Below are positions 35,166 through 45,800 of a DNA stretch of 64,000 nucleotides, piece after piece. Source of the DNA: Absidia repens. Taxonomy: Eukaryota; Mucoromycota; Mucoromycetes; Mucorales; Cunninghamellaceae. Where the stretch lies: assembly GCA_002105175.1 (NCBI GenBank), contig MCGE01000010.1:310001-374000 (forward strand). Reading direction: 5' to 3'. A program made the translations under genes and the position numbers. Positions within the stretch are counted from its first letter, which is position 1; every line of letters begins with the position of its first letter. A model generated the notes under the pieces. It did no database searches and was not told the DNA's origin. It worked only from the letters and a program-made list of their open reading frames with translations.

Positions 35166-35925
35166 AATCAATCTCTCGCACAGTTTTTTTTTTTGGTGGA
35201 TAGAAAGACGGAGCCTTTATTTTTTTTTTATTTTTTTTTTTGGTTGCCTTCTTTTTACAACATTTGATATCGTACAACGTGATCAGCGTGGTAACTTTCT
35301 TCTCTTGATAGAAACCTCCACCGTTCAACACTGGACTTGCCTTCTCATAATAGCAATCGACAAAGCGTAGTCTCTGGGGTTCCGTCACAATATTAGTTCT
35401 CGTCTCGTGTCGCAATTGCCAAGATGCCTTTGCACTCTCTTTGCTCTTTAAAATAGTTTGACATAGACCGTAGAATTGCTTACCTCTTTACTTCATAATT
35501 TCTCACTCTCTTAGTTTATCTCATATTATGTACACTAAAATAAAAAACTTTATTAAATATGCCTTCACCAAATACCTTCACGCTGTTTTCAGGGAATGCA
35601 AAGAGGGTCATTTCCAAGCACAGTTTGGTATGCCTGCCTAGCGTGCCTTTTACTTCAAAGGTTCAGGAATGTGCATCTCACTTGAGTTTATACATTATAC
35701 GTTCTGTCAAATAAAATAATCATAATCGTAAAATCAAAACTGTCATCAAATCTATGCGAGAGAGTTGGCGCACAACGGTTAATTCGCACCTACCGAGTGG
35801 TCATTATTGACGATATTACACGACTGCTGATTGTGAACACAGCTCACCCTTATCATTTATTTAAATACCAAGGGAAAATAATTAATTTTAAAAGTATATT
35901 TACATTATCATATTATTTTATCAAT
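35166..35925. other. AT-rich spacer
   Basis: The spacer contains T runs and no supported gene. It separates a dispersed element from the segmental repeat. Confidence 0.4.
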
Positions 35926-36948
35926 AAACGCTCTGGCACTCCGCTAGAGCTTTTGGAAATCTTTCGATTTATTGGGTGTCACAGTTTTTTATAAAAGTGT
36001 GGGTTTTGATGGGATAGGAATAAAGCCTCCGCTATTTCGCACTTTGGAGGGCAACCCCAAGGGGCCCGACCGCCGAGCTCAGCGCGTTTTCAATGGGTTC
36101 TTTTTGTGCGCTGAAAAGAAAAAAATGATAGTGAAGAGATAGGAGCCTCCGCCATTTCGCACTATGGTGGACAGCCCCTTGGGGCCCAACCGTTGTGCTC
36201 AGCGCGTCGTCAATGAATTTTTTTGTGTGCTGAAGTAATAGCTTATTTGAAAGGCGTCAGAGAGATTAGAGCTTGATTATGTTGGTGCTGCAACTGTCTT
36301 TCTACTGGAATATAAAACGAATTATGCACTATGGAAATTATGGCGATTGCCTGATTTTTTGACAGAAAAAAAAGGCAGGATGATTCAGGCTCCGCATTTT
36401 GCTTTCTATTTTTTTTGGTTCCCATTTTTATTTCCTCTCTTTTTCTTTCTTTTTATTTTTTCCTTCATGAAAGTCTGAATGATATGATGGCAAGGCTCAT
36501 TGGGGTACTGGTGATCTAGGATTAGTGTTAGAACTTTGAATTAGGGGCGTTTTTAGAAACGCAAAGCAAACATCATGGGGAAACCCTTTTATTTTGGATG
36601 TAGGATTTGGGAGCGTCAGTAGATTAGCACTCATTAGTTTAGTAATAGTTTGTCATCGTTTGAATCTACGTCTGAATAAATATGCTCTTTTTCTTCTAAT
36701 TAGTTTCTCTGTCGTACGTTTACATTATGAGCTTCATCGAATGTGTATTACATATGCATGGGGAAAAAAGTGTGACTATATATATATATAAGGAACGGAT
36801 TGGGTATTATGGAGACTTCTTCCACCAACTCTATAAGTTTGTGCGTAGAAATGAAACAGGGGTGTGTTTGTGTGAAAAAACAGCTATTACAGTGTATTTG
36901 TTGCGGTGGGGTATATTGAAGAGCAAAGTTGAGAATAGTACTAATTAC
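35926..36948 (+). repeat. Segmental repeat, copy III (with subtype B element at 36505-36700)
   Basis: The copy is collinear with the minus strand of 28745-27790. It begins with GCTCTGGCACTCCGCTAGAG and GGAAATCTTTCGATTTAT. It then holds a tandemly duplicated GC-rich unit (about 36026-36115 and 36148-36237, each with CCTCCGC, TTTCGCACT and a CCCCAAGGGG or CCCCTTGGGG palindrome); copy II has one such unit. It ends in the landmarks shared with copy I. Confidence 0.8.
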
Positions 36949-37029
36949 TTCAACTTCTCCGCCCTCATCAACTGCCATAATACTCCGCTATGCTAAAATC
37001 TCATTGACAATAACCTTACTCCGCTCATT

Positions 37030-37860
37030 TCATTTTAGTATAAATAGCCAGACTTTTAGAAGGAATCAGCTTTTCTTTAGTTTTCTTACTTTACTCAATC
37101 ATCAATAAATGTTTGGTACAAAGGGTTTTATTATAACCATCAAGTTATTTTATTATTTACAGAGTCAATCATACTCCTTTTATTTTATTGAACCAACTAA
37201 GGTCCATACTTCTACTTTATTTATTTTATCAAGTTTTACTTTTTAAAAAACTTCTTTTATTTCAAGTTGGACTCTATCTACAGAAGCTCTGGTGCTCACT
37301 ACTTATAATCAAATACAAATTTGGTGCTCTCTATTGTCGAGGAGCAGTCTGATGACATTTTTAATAGCGTCTTCAGCTCGCAAGAGCTCATCGACTGGGC
37401 TCTAAGCGAGTAAGGCTGGCCTCGGTGGTCTACACCATGTCTCGAATCTCATCCTGACTCGCTCCGATCAACCTTTTTTTTTCTTTAATTTTAGTATAAA
37501 TAGCCCACCTTTTTCTATTATCCTTTTCCTTTTCTCTTTAGTTTTTTTCAGTTTTCTCAATTTATCAAATAAAACTTAGTACAAAGGTTATTACACCACC
37601 AATTATCTACTGTTTCTATTGGATCATAGAAACCTCCTTTTATTTTGACTACAAGTCCTCTTTTTATTTTTACTGTGTGTTATACACTCATTTTTATTGA
37701 ACCAACAAAGGTCAATACTTTTCTTTTTATTTTATTTTACTCTTTCAAGTTGGTCCACACTATCAATTCTATTTTTATCCGAATCAGGAACAAAATATTT
37801 CAAATTCCGCACAAGGAACAAATTTATTTTCAAGCTCTAAACAAGCAAAAGCTATCTAAA
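37030..37860 (+). repeat. Paired LTR-like repeats around a GC-richer island
   Basis: Two related AT-rich units (37030-37350 and 37475-37860) each begin with TTTTAGTATAAATAGCC, continue with TCTTTAGTTTT, an AATAAA signal, GGTACAAAGG or AGTACAAAGG, and GAACCAAC(T/A)AAGGTC. Between them lies a compositionally distinct island of about 115 bp. TATA, AATAAA and the paired arrangement suggest the LTRs of a collapsed retrotransposon. No PBS, polypurine tract or pol gene could be recognised. Confidence 0.55.
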
Positions 37861-38029
37861 GGATAACCCAAGGCATCCTATTCAACCCAAAAAAATATAA
37901 AAACCTACAAAAACAATACTCTGTTACAAGCTTCACACCCAATTTAGCCGTAACATAATACACGATAATGAACGTAGCAAAAGAAAAACCAGACTCAGAT
38001 ATAAACGACCAGAGAGCAAAAAGATGATC

Positions 38030-38101
38030 TTCCCACACGGGGAATCGAACCCCGGCCACGGCGGTGAAAGCGCCGGATCCTAGCCACTAGACCATATGGG
38101 A
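38030..38101 (-). tRNA. tRNA-Glu (anticodon UUC)
   Basis: The 72-nt cloverleaf has acceptor stem TCCCATA/TGTGGGA (one T-G pair), D-arm GGTCTAGTGGCTAGGAT, anticodon stem CGGCG/CGCCG around loop CTTTCAC (anticodon TTC), and T-arm CCGGGGTTCGATTCCCCG. There is no intron. It reads GAA. Its flanks on both sides are repeats. Confidence 0.96.
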
Positions 38102-38111
38102 GAATTAAAAT

Positions 38112-38760
38112 GTGGCATTGGGAGCTTCTATATGAGCCCAATCGTCCATTTCCAGCCAATCAGAGCTCTTCTTGGGTTAGAATAGCTGTATTTCCCCTTT
38201 TTGTGTGTTTGTGACCCCTGATAGTAGTACATAGCTTCTTACCACTTGTATCAACTTTATTTTTATTTATATATTTTTTGGTCATGAATGACTGTCTTTA
38301 TTTTTTATTTATCAGTGTGTGAAAAGGAATTTGAATAAAAAACAAGCTTTATCCCCTTTACTTTTATTTTTTTGGTTGACTCAATTGTGGAGTTATTTAG
38401 TTACAGCGACGTAACATTTTACAGCGACGTAACAAAAATATGGAATCGAGAGCTTCTATTTGAGCCCAATTGTTTATTCCAGCCAATCAGAGCTCTTCTT
38501 TAGTTAGAATACAGATATTTTCCCTTTTTGTCAGTTTGTGACCCCTGACTAGTAGTACATAGCTCCTTTATTACTTATAGCAACTTTTTATTTTATTTAT
38601 TATTTTTTTGGACAAGAATGACTGTCTTTATTTTTTGTTTATCAGGGTGTGAACTTGAATTTGAATAAAAAATCATCTTTTTCTCACTCCTTTATTTTTT
38701 TTTTTTTGGTGACTCAATTTGATCGGTTATCGTGATATCGACGTAACAAAAAGACGGAAT
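38112..38760. repeat. Two tandem units of about 325 bp at the 5' flank of tRNA-Glu(UUC)
   Basis: Unit 1 (about 38112-38435) and unit 2 (about 38440-38760) share GAGCTTCTAT, TGAGCCCAAT, CCAGCCAATCAGAGCTCTTC, TTTGTGACCCCTGA, TAGTAGTACATAGCT, GAATGACTGTCTTTATTTTT, AATTTGAATAAAAAA and CGACGTAACA. The presence of CCAAT and AATAAA motifs and the place beside a tRNA suggest solo LTRs, but the ends are not clean. Confidence 0.65.
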
Positions 38761-39124
38761 TGACATTATATATAAAAGCATAAAACGGCAGGTAAGCTAC
38801 GTGGACTCCTATAGCAGAGTTGCGATTTTCAATGGTAAATCATTATTATAACACGTCGCCAAAGGAAATTTGTCAGTCAAGATAAAATTACATCTCGAAT
38901 AGTTTTTTATCAGATCATGAATTTATACTTCTTTGTTTCTTCCTTCCTTGAATAAAGCCTCATTGTGTCTTGTATCTTTTCATTCTCAACCTGGCCACTG
39001 AAATGTAGTTTGATCTCCGCTTTTTTTTTTAAGTGGTACCCCTCATTTTTTCGCTCTCTTTCTAAAAATTATTTTTTGCTTCCATGTTTTTGACTCATTG
39101 TGGACCTGGACGCCTTGGCTTTCT
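38761..39124. other. AT-rich spacer
   Basis: No gene or RNA is recognisable. Confidence 0.35.
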
Positions 39125-39255
39125 GTTAGGACTAGTTTAGAAGGGGTTTAGAAAAGCGATTACGAGATGCACGGGGAAATTCTTTCATTTTGAATATAGA
39201 ATCTTGGAGATGTCGAGATTAGCTTGTATATTTTTCAATAAAAGATATCTTGTCA
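39125..39255 (+). repeat. Dispersed hairpin element, subtype A, decayed
   Basis: The copy retains GTTAGGACTAGTTTAGAAGG, GATGCACGGGGAAAT, TTTCATTTTGAAT and a terminal TCAATAAAAGATA. The second stem arm is mutated. Confidence 0.65.
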
Positions 39256-39540
39256 ATAGAACTTGTCTTCAAAAAAAAAAAAAAAAAAAAAAAAACACGT
39301 CTTTACTTCATTAGAAGTTTGCAGAATTCCTCGTAGAGATCCTTTTTTCTTGTTTTACGTCGTTCCTTCTTTGGACCTTTTATTTTACACCATTCTTCTA
39401 GATTAGTGTGCCATATTCACATTTCCTTCCCTTAATATAGTGTTGACTCTTATGATCAAGCCATGATTAATAAAAGGTATAGAGTTTTTTTTATTTTACA
39501 ATATACTGTACGTACAATGAGTGCAACGTTGCGTCTGTTT

Positions 39541-39850
39541 TCGCTGTATTGCATCAGGGATGGGTTGTACGTGCTACTTGTAGTGATAAAAAATGTGCGG
39601 CTGATAGTTCTGTACAAATATTGTCAGCAAAGCTAGGCTGTAGAATTTGTGTAGGGGACGCTAGGAGCAATTTTGTGTGTAGTTTGACACTTTTTCGGTT
39701 GTAGCGCCTCAGGGATGGGCTGTACGTGTTAGCTGTAGTGATAAAAACTGTGAGGCTAATGATTCTATACATATGTTGTCAGCAAAGCTAGGATGTGCAA
39801 TGCGTGTATCGCGCGCAAACGCATATATACTGGGACACTGATATTCATCA
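39541..39850. repeat. Tandem duplication of about 155 bp
   Basis: Two diverged copies share CAGGGATGGG(T/C)TGTACGTG, TGTAGTGATAAAAA and TTGTCAGCAAAGCTAGG. The repeats begin at about 39555 and 39710. No open frame crosses them. Confidence 0.75.
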
Positions 39851-40123
39851 AGTTATAATCAAGGATGGCACTTTGTCCTATTCCGATCCCATCCCAAACG
39901 TCACTGTCCCATCCCAACAGCCCCAACCAAGTGAATATTTTATTTATTTTACTTTCCATCATATAGCCGTAGCTGATTGTATTTTTAATTAAAGAAAAGG
40001 TCAAATAATGTGAAACGTTTTTAGGGATTTTTTATTTCTATTCAATTGCCTTGTCTCGTTTACGCTATTGTGTTTTGTATGTGAGAATGTCAGAATAAGG
40101 GCTGATGAATGTGGTGATACTAC

Positions 40124-40124
<1 letters not shown>

Positions 40125-40167
<43 letters not shown>
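40125..40167. repeat. 43-nt poly(A) run
   Basis: This is an uninterrupted A run on the plus strand, just before a minisatellite. Runs of similar size occur at 495-531, 33130-33169, 53061-53110 and 59637-59675. Confidence 0.9.
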
Positions 40168-40169
<2 letters not shown>

Positions 40170-40201
40170 ATGCATCTCTAATCAGTGCAATATCAAGCAA
40201 T

Positions 40202-40312
40202 CCCAACTATACTATAAATACGTTACACTATCCCATGTCCCAACTATACTATAAATACGTTACACTATCCCATGTCCCAACTATACTATAAATACGTTAC
40301 ACTATCCCATGT
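40202..40312. repeat. 37-bp minisatellite, three identical units
   Basis: The units at 40202-40238, 40239-40275 and 40276-40312 appear identical. Each contains ACTATAAATACGTTACAC. A partial fourth unit follows. The array lies in the 3' flank of the TOM20-SET gene. Confidence 0.9.
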
Positions 40313-40508
40313 CCCAACTGTCATCGTTAATAAAGACCTAATTTTCATCCATGCTCCATTTCACTAAAATCCTGATTAATACTCGATTCCGCCCCAAGCA
40401 AGCATGACATTCTACACGTATATAATATAATACCAGTAATAATTTATTTTTATTTTGAGATACATATAACAAAAATATAATACTATAGGGAAGAGAGGGC
40501 ATCTAAAT

Positions 40509-42391
40509 CTAATTGGGCAATATGTAGTTGGTAGTGATTTCTTCACCCATTTGGATATCTCGAGTAGCCACCACAGAAAGCTTGTTGTTGCCCATAAAGA
40601 CTATCTTGATATTCGGATCATCCATGGACTGACCAATATAAGTGGATATCCTATAGAGCGCTGTTCCAATTGTCACTTTGTTTTCGGTGGAAGGTAGTTG
40701 CCGGTATTGTTCATCAGCGGCGGTCTATCGTAGGGAAAAAAAAAAGGTCCGTAATTCCAAAATTACCAAAGTTCATTCCTGTGCATGTGTTTTTCTAAAA
40801 TACCTTATCACAAAGACCTTCAGAAGCACTATGGGAGCCAGGAACAGGATAACAGTTGTATGCTAATTTGCCTTTGAGCATGAGGTAAATGTCATCCGTT
40901 AAAAATTTATCGATACCAGGGACTTTGTTGTTCAAGACACGTTTGATGAGCCCAATTTCTTGTGCAGTGTTTTCAGTTGGCAAGCTCTCGAAATAACGCA
41001 TACGGTCCATATGATCCCAAGACGAATAATGCTGTTGCTCTTGGTCAGGATTTTTGCTGTCCATTTCCTCTGCCACCATGCTTGATAAAAACCGTGATAC
41101 CATTTGTGGATACTTTAGATGATGAGTGCCACAGTAGTCTTGGAATTCTTGACCATTCTCCGCCGCATTGAATTTGTTGTTAGTGCACATGAATTGATGA
41201 TACTGCTTGAGTCCTTGCTTTTCACATTCGGTTCCACAGAATACAACGTCATCGCAGTTGCTACAAGCAGTTTTGTTGATGTCGCCAGCTTCAATGCGTC
41301 TCATACAAAAGTGACAATAATAGCCCTATTAATCGAGAAGATAAAACCATTTATTAACAGTACTGTACAAACAAAGGAATATCACAGCATAGCATAGTAT
41401 ATTTGTATATATTACCTCTAAAGAAGGATGCATAGCGGAGATCAGAGGATATTCACTGTAAATAATTTCCCCAGACTTGATATTCTTGTCAGCCACCAAT
41501 CCACGTCGAAGACTTTCCTTATTGTCATCATCCTTAGATTCCAAAGATGGCAATTCGGCCAATCTAACGTATGTAGACTTTGGTGGGAAATGTTCGTAGA
41601 ATCCGTTTTGTATCTTTTTTTGCTATAGGATTTGATTGCAAAATAAGAATAGTAAAAGATCAAGTTAGTTAATCTTCCTTGATAATCATCCCCTAAAACC
41701 TACCCGTGCTAGCTTTTTTTTTTCCCAGTTTATACTTACTTCCAAGCTCATAATGCTGATAATCATTTGGAAGATGTCATCTGGTATGGTCTTTTGATAC
41801 ATCATTATCAGATCGAGAGGCTTCGGGTAAACTTTCAATGCGCGATAAAATGGAAGCACGCTGTCATGATAATGAATTTCCCCTAAGAATATTTCAATAT
41901 GTATATAGAAAATAAATAAAAAAAAAAGTAAAAAAAAAAAAAGAGAAAGGGAGAGAAAGTATTAGCAACCTATTTTTACGTTTTGTAGAAAGAAAATTGA
42001 TGAAATATCACACATAGTACCTTTTGCCACTAAGGATTCACCTTGAGACACCTGGTTCATAAAATAGGCTTCTTTCTCTTCAGTCAAAGTAGGATAATTA
42101 TCTTGAGCCACCTGGTCCAGCACTGCTTGTATAGTTGATAGAGTGTCATGTTTAATGGTTTTTGCTGCTTGTTTGACTTCACGTTTCTTTTCTTTTTCTA
42201 TTAATACAAAGAAGTTATACTGTGAGTTGGTTTCAATGACGAGGTGAAAACACTTTTTTTTTTTGACAAATACTTTTTTCTCGTCGGTAAGTAGGATTCT
42301 TCCTGCGTTGATAATCGTAATAGATAACATAGGTAATACCAGCAATGACTACAAGACCTGTAGTAGCCAGCCCTACAGTTGAAGATTTCAT
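40509..42391 (-). CDS. TOM20: TOM20 import receptor fused to a SMYD-like MYND/SET module
   Basis: Six exons join in frame to encode about 456 residues. Residues 1-146 are fungal TOM20: an N-terminal membrane anchor (GLATTGLVVIAGITYVIYY), the DYQRRKNPTYRRE motif, a charged linker, AYFMNQVSQGESLVAKG, and the receptor groove HDSVLPFYRALKVYPKPLDL with MMYQKTIPDDIFQ. TOM20 binds presequences at the mitochondrial surface. The chain then continues into the first SET strands (RGLVADKNIKSGEIIYSEYP, about 186-205), a MYND zinc finger (CHFC..CSNC..C..C..H..C, about 218-265), and the SET C-terminal part (KLSVVATRDIQMGEEITTNY). The SET NHSCxPN motif seems replaced by IGQSMDDPN, so methyltransferase activity is doubtful. 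All junctions are ordinary introns; no stop or start separates the halves. Confidence 0.85.
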
Positions 42392-42813
42392 GGTGACAAC
42401 AAAGGCAAAAGGAGAAAAAAATAAAAGGACAAAATGCGAAAGAAATTCGGCATGGAATTAAAACGCCGACTTATGTATAAACTTTTTTTTGGCCTTCGGT
42501 CACATAGATAAAAAAAGCCTAGTCTAATACTCTATTCGTTTTTTATTGGTAATTTATAATTGGGCGCGAGAAGAAAATACATGTATAGATATACATGTAT
42601 TGAATAAAACATTAATTGTAAAATCATAAGGGCGAGGGAAAGGATACAAACAAAAGAAGATAATTGGCTAATATATCAGTGCTTTATTGAAGTTCATCAA
42701 ACAAATTTGTGTAAGAGGGTGTGTGTAAAAATACTATATGTACATGGAATGAATAAAATAAATTGTATAATCAATAGGGGGAGGGTAGAATATAAACTAA
42801 GGATAAGAATTGA
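42392..42813. other. TOM20-SET upstream region and SPT7 3' flank
   Basis: The spacer has AAAACGCCGAC about 70 bp upstream of the TOM20 start codon (a weak relative of the CCGC box). AAATAAA-type signals serve the SPT7 end. No other gene is seen. Confidence 0.4.
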
Positions 42814-45800
42814 CTAATGGGTAGGGGAGGTACTACTAATAGATGCTTGTTTTGATGTTGGTGGAGTCGCTGTTGTCGCTGAAGATGATGATGTTGATTT
42901 TTTCGCCATTGCCTTTTTTTCTTTTGCTTCCTGTTTTGCTTGACGCTCTTGTTCCTTGAGTTCTTCACGCAATTTCCTTTTTTGTTCCTTTTCCGCCACT
43001 TTTTGCTTTTTTTCTTCTAATTTCAGACGTCGTTTTTCAGCCCTTTCTGCTTTTTCCGCCTTGATTTCTTCGGTCGGTCGTTTCCGTTTTCCCTTCTTGT
43101 CACCAGACCCAGTACCATATCCATCTTTACCAGACTTTTTGCGTCCACCGCCTGGAGCACAGAGACCAAGGTGTATAGGAGGATGACGAGGTCGCCGACT
43201 TGATCGTGTTACAGAGAATTCATCTTCAATCAATTGCCCATCTTCAGTTTCACCAAATCTTTTGTCAAAATAAGGTTGCAGTAATCCAATCACTTGTTTG
43301 CTTGAGGGAAGTGGTGAAAATGCTGGTCGTGGTGGATACTTGAATTGAGGTTCTAAAAATTAACGAGGTTTGATATTGTTAGTAAACATGCCGAAGGAGT
43401 TCGTCGGGGTTTTTATCACGTACCTTTATTTGTCCTAATCATGGTCAAATATTATCCATTAAAAAAAAAAAAATATGATGTTAGTTCTAATACAACAAAA
43501 GGAAAAGAAAAGAAAAACACTCACGGTGAAGCGGTACGGTCTTTCATACCGTTGCGTCCATGCCATAAACGAGTAGGGACCTATTTTAAAACGAGAAAAG
43601 AAAATTTGTGTCAGTTATTATCTTTTCCATTTTCCAAGTTGATGCTTACCGATAATGTGCTCAAATTATATTCTTGGTCAAGTCCAATCGCCTTGAAGCC
43701 AAAGTAGTCTTCACCAAGGTCTTCGCCAAAAACCCCACTAGCAACATGACAAAAATTATCAGTACACTATAACTCGCTCCTCAACCGGTGCATTAGTTAA
43801 ATATGTTCATTTAAAGCTTACGTTACAAAGGTGTCATCGTCTTGTAACAATGATTCATCATTTTCATTAGCAGGTTCAGATGGGCCCTATAATAAAATCA
43901 TAAAACAATATCATCAGATGTCAGCTTTCCAATTTTCTAACTTCATTGATTTAAAATTTACAGATAATAGGTCTTGATAAGAAGTTTGCAGTCGGCGGTG
44001 AACATCATCAAGTCTATAGCCGTATCGTTCAACATCATCATGAATGTAATTTTCCAAATCAGATAGTTCCAAGACACCGTTTTCATATAAGGTATGCATC
44101 AATATTTCCTACACAGAAAAACAGAATTCAAATCATGAGAGACAATGTACCTTCTTCTATCTTTTTTTTTTTTTTTTTTTTTTTTTACCTCTCCAGTCAT
44201 CTCTTTTCCATAGTCATCAAAGTAGCATCTAAGCGTCTTCCCTATGTTGGTGATATAATCTGTAGCCACGTCCGTCAGTATCTGTAGCGCATTTTTGTTT
44301 GCACCTTCAAAACCAGCATGAGCGAGTAATTTTGAGGTGGAGCGTTGGAAAAGGTCCTGTGCCGAAGATTCAGTTATTACAAGAGGAGGAAGTCGAGTGG
44401 CGGTGACTAGTTGGGTTGAGGTGTTTAAAGCAGGCGTTGAAGTTTGTATAGGTGTAATGGATGCTGAGGTGACAGGGAGTATCGAAGGTGAGGTAGCTTC
44501 ATCATCTGACATTGATGAATGTGATGGTTGTGTTGTATCAGCGTATTCAGGTAATATGGATGATCGCAGAGCAGATATCTAAAGTTATAGAAATAAACTA
44601 AATAAGCATCCATTGCAAAACTGCGGTTCTTTCTTTTTTTTTATAGCGCACTTACTGTGATGTTGTTCCTAATGGCTGTACATTTACTATGCATTCTTCG
44701 GATCTGGCGTAATCTTTGGATATTTCGATCAATCATAGTATTCAAGCCACGGTCAGGAGATACAGTGGTAGGGTAGACATATAAGGAGACGTCTGTATAT
44801 CTAATTGTTCTCGTAGTAATGCGTGTTGGTTATCTTTTTTTTTCTGGTTTTCGTTTGTTTGTTTTTTTATTACCCTTTTGGTTCATTCATCATATCACCA
44901 TTTGAATCAATTGATCCTTTTCTTGATATCTGTCGTTGGGTACTTGGGTCCTTGTATTCTTGAGTCATGTTTCCAATATCAGGTATACCAGCTGTAACAG
45001 CATATTCAGGTAAAAACAGGTTTGTTCTTGTGGAGTCATCTTCATCGGCATGCTTTGGCTTTGATATTTTCCTCGAAAAGAAGGCGTCCAGAATTTCATC
45101 ATCGCTCGAGTCCAGGTCCACATCTTCATCATAGAGGCTGGCATCACCAGGTCGTCGTCGATCAGTCCATTGCACTAGATTCTTTTCAGTACACCGCACC
45201 AATTTCCGCACCATTTTGGTATTGTCATGAGTGTGTTCCAACATGGCAAAGCGCTCCATTGCAAATGCTGATCGTACCAATGCCTTATGGTCCCCAAATG
45301 ATTCGAGATCTTCTTCCAGCATGTCCTTCGTTTGTTCGGCTCTTGTCTTCTTCGTCACTTCGTACCATACTTGTTCCCGCATTTCACCCCAATCTGCATC
45401 AATATCCCCATTCAGATCTTTTTCTTGTTCCGAATCCATCATGTCAATGCCGTTTTGATTTTTGAGTTGCTTGCCACCATACGTTTTGTGCGCATCATAA
45501 ACATCTGGGGTGAACCCACGGTCATTGTCGCCCGCCACAGAGTCTGTCGCTGTTCCGGGTGCTGCACTAGAACCCCTAGTCAAAGATCGTTCCCGGGATC
45601 CACGGTCACCATCCACTGTTGATGTGTCATCTTTTTGAACCGACGTCACAGGGTGTTTATGTTTACCCGAAGTCTATGATAAAGAATATGACAGGTAAGA
45701 ATCTGTCATTCCAAACTCTCCACTTTATTTCGTCATTACCTTTCCGGAGACATGTTCCTTTTCATCTTGATCTTCATCACTAGCATCATCGCCTTCATCA

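Noticed and set aside
37369..37455. CTGATGA near 37370 and CTGA near 37450 as a C/D snoRNA or hammerhead ribozyme
   Set aside because: No convincing terminal stem joins the boxes for a C/D snoRNA, and the GAAA core and stem II needed for a hammerhead are absent. The segment is reported only as an unexplained island.
37393..37460. tRNA-like fold (AGCGAGT/ACTCGCT with TGGCCTCGGTGG and TCTCGAATCTC)
   Set aside because: The interval is about 61 nt and lacks an anticodon arm and a proper T stem, so it is not a tRNA gene. The pairing may be chance.
44870..45649. Separate gene for the acidic protein at 44.9-45.6 kb
   Set aside because: It joins in frame with the bromodomain exons upstream and the histone-fold exons downstream and matches the middle of Spt7.
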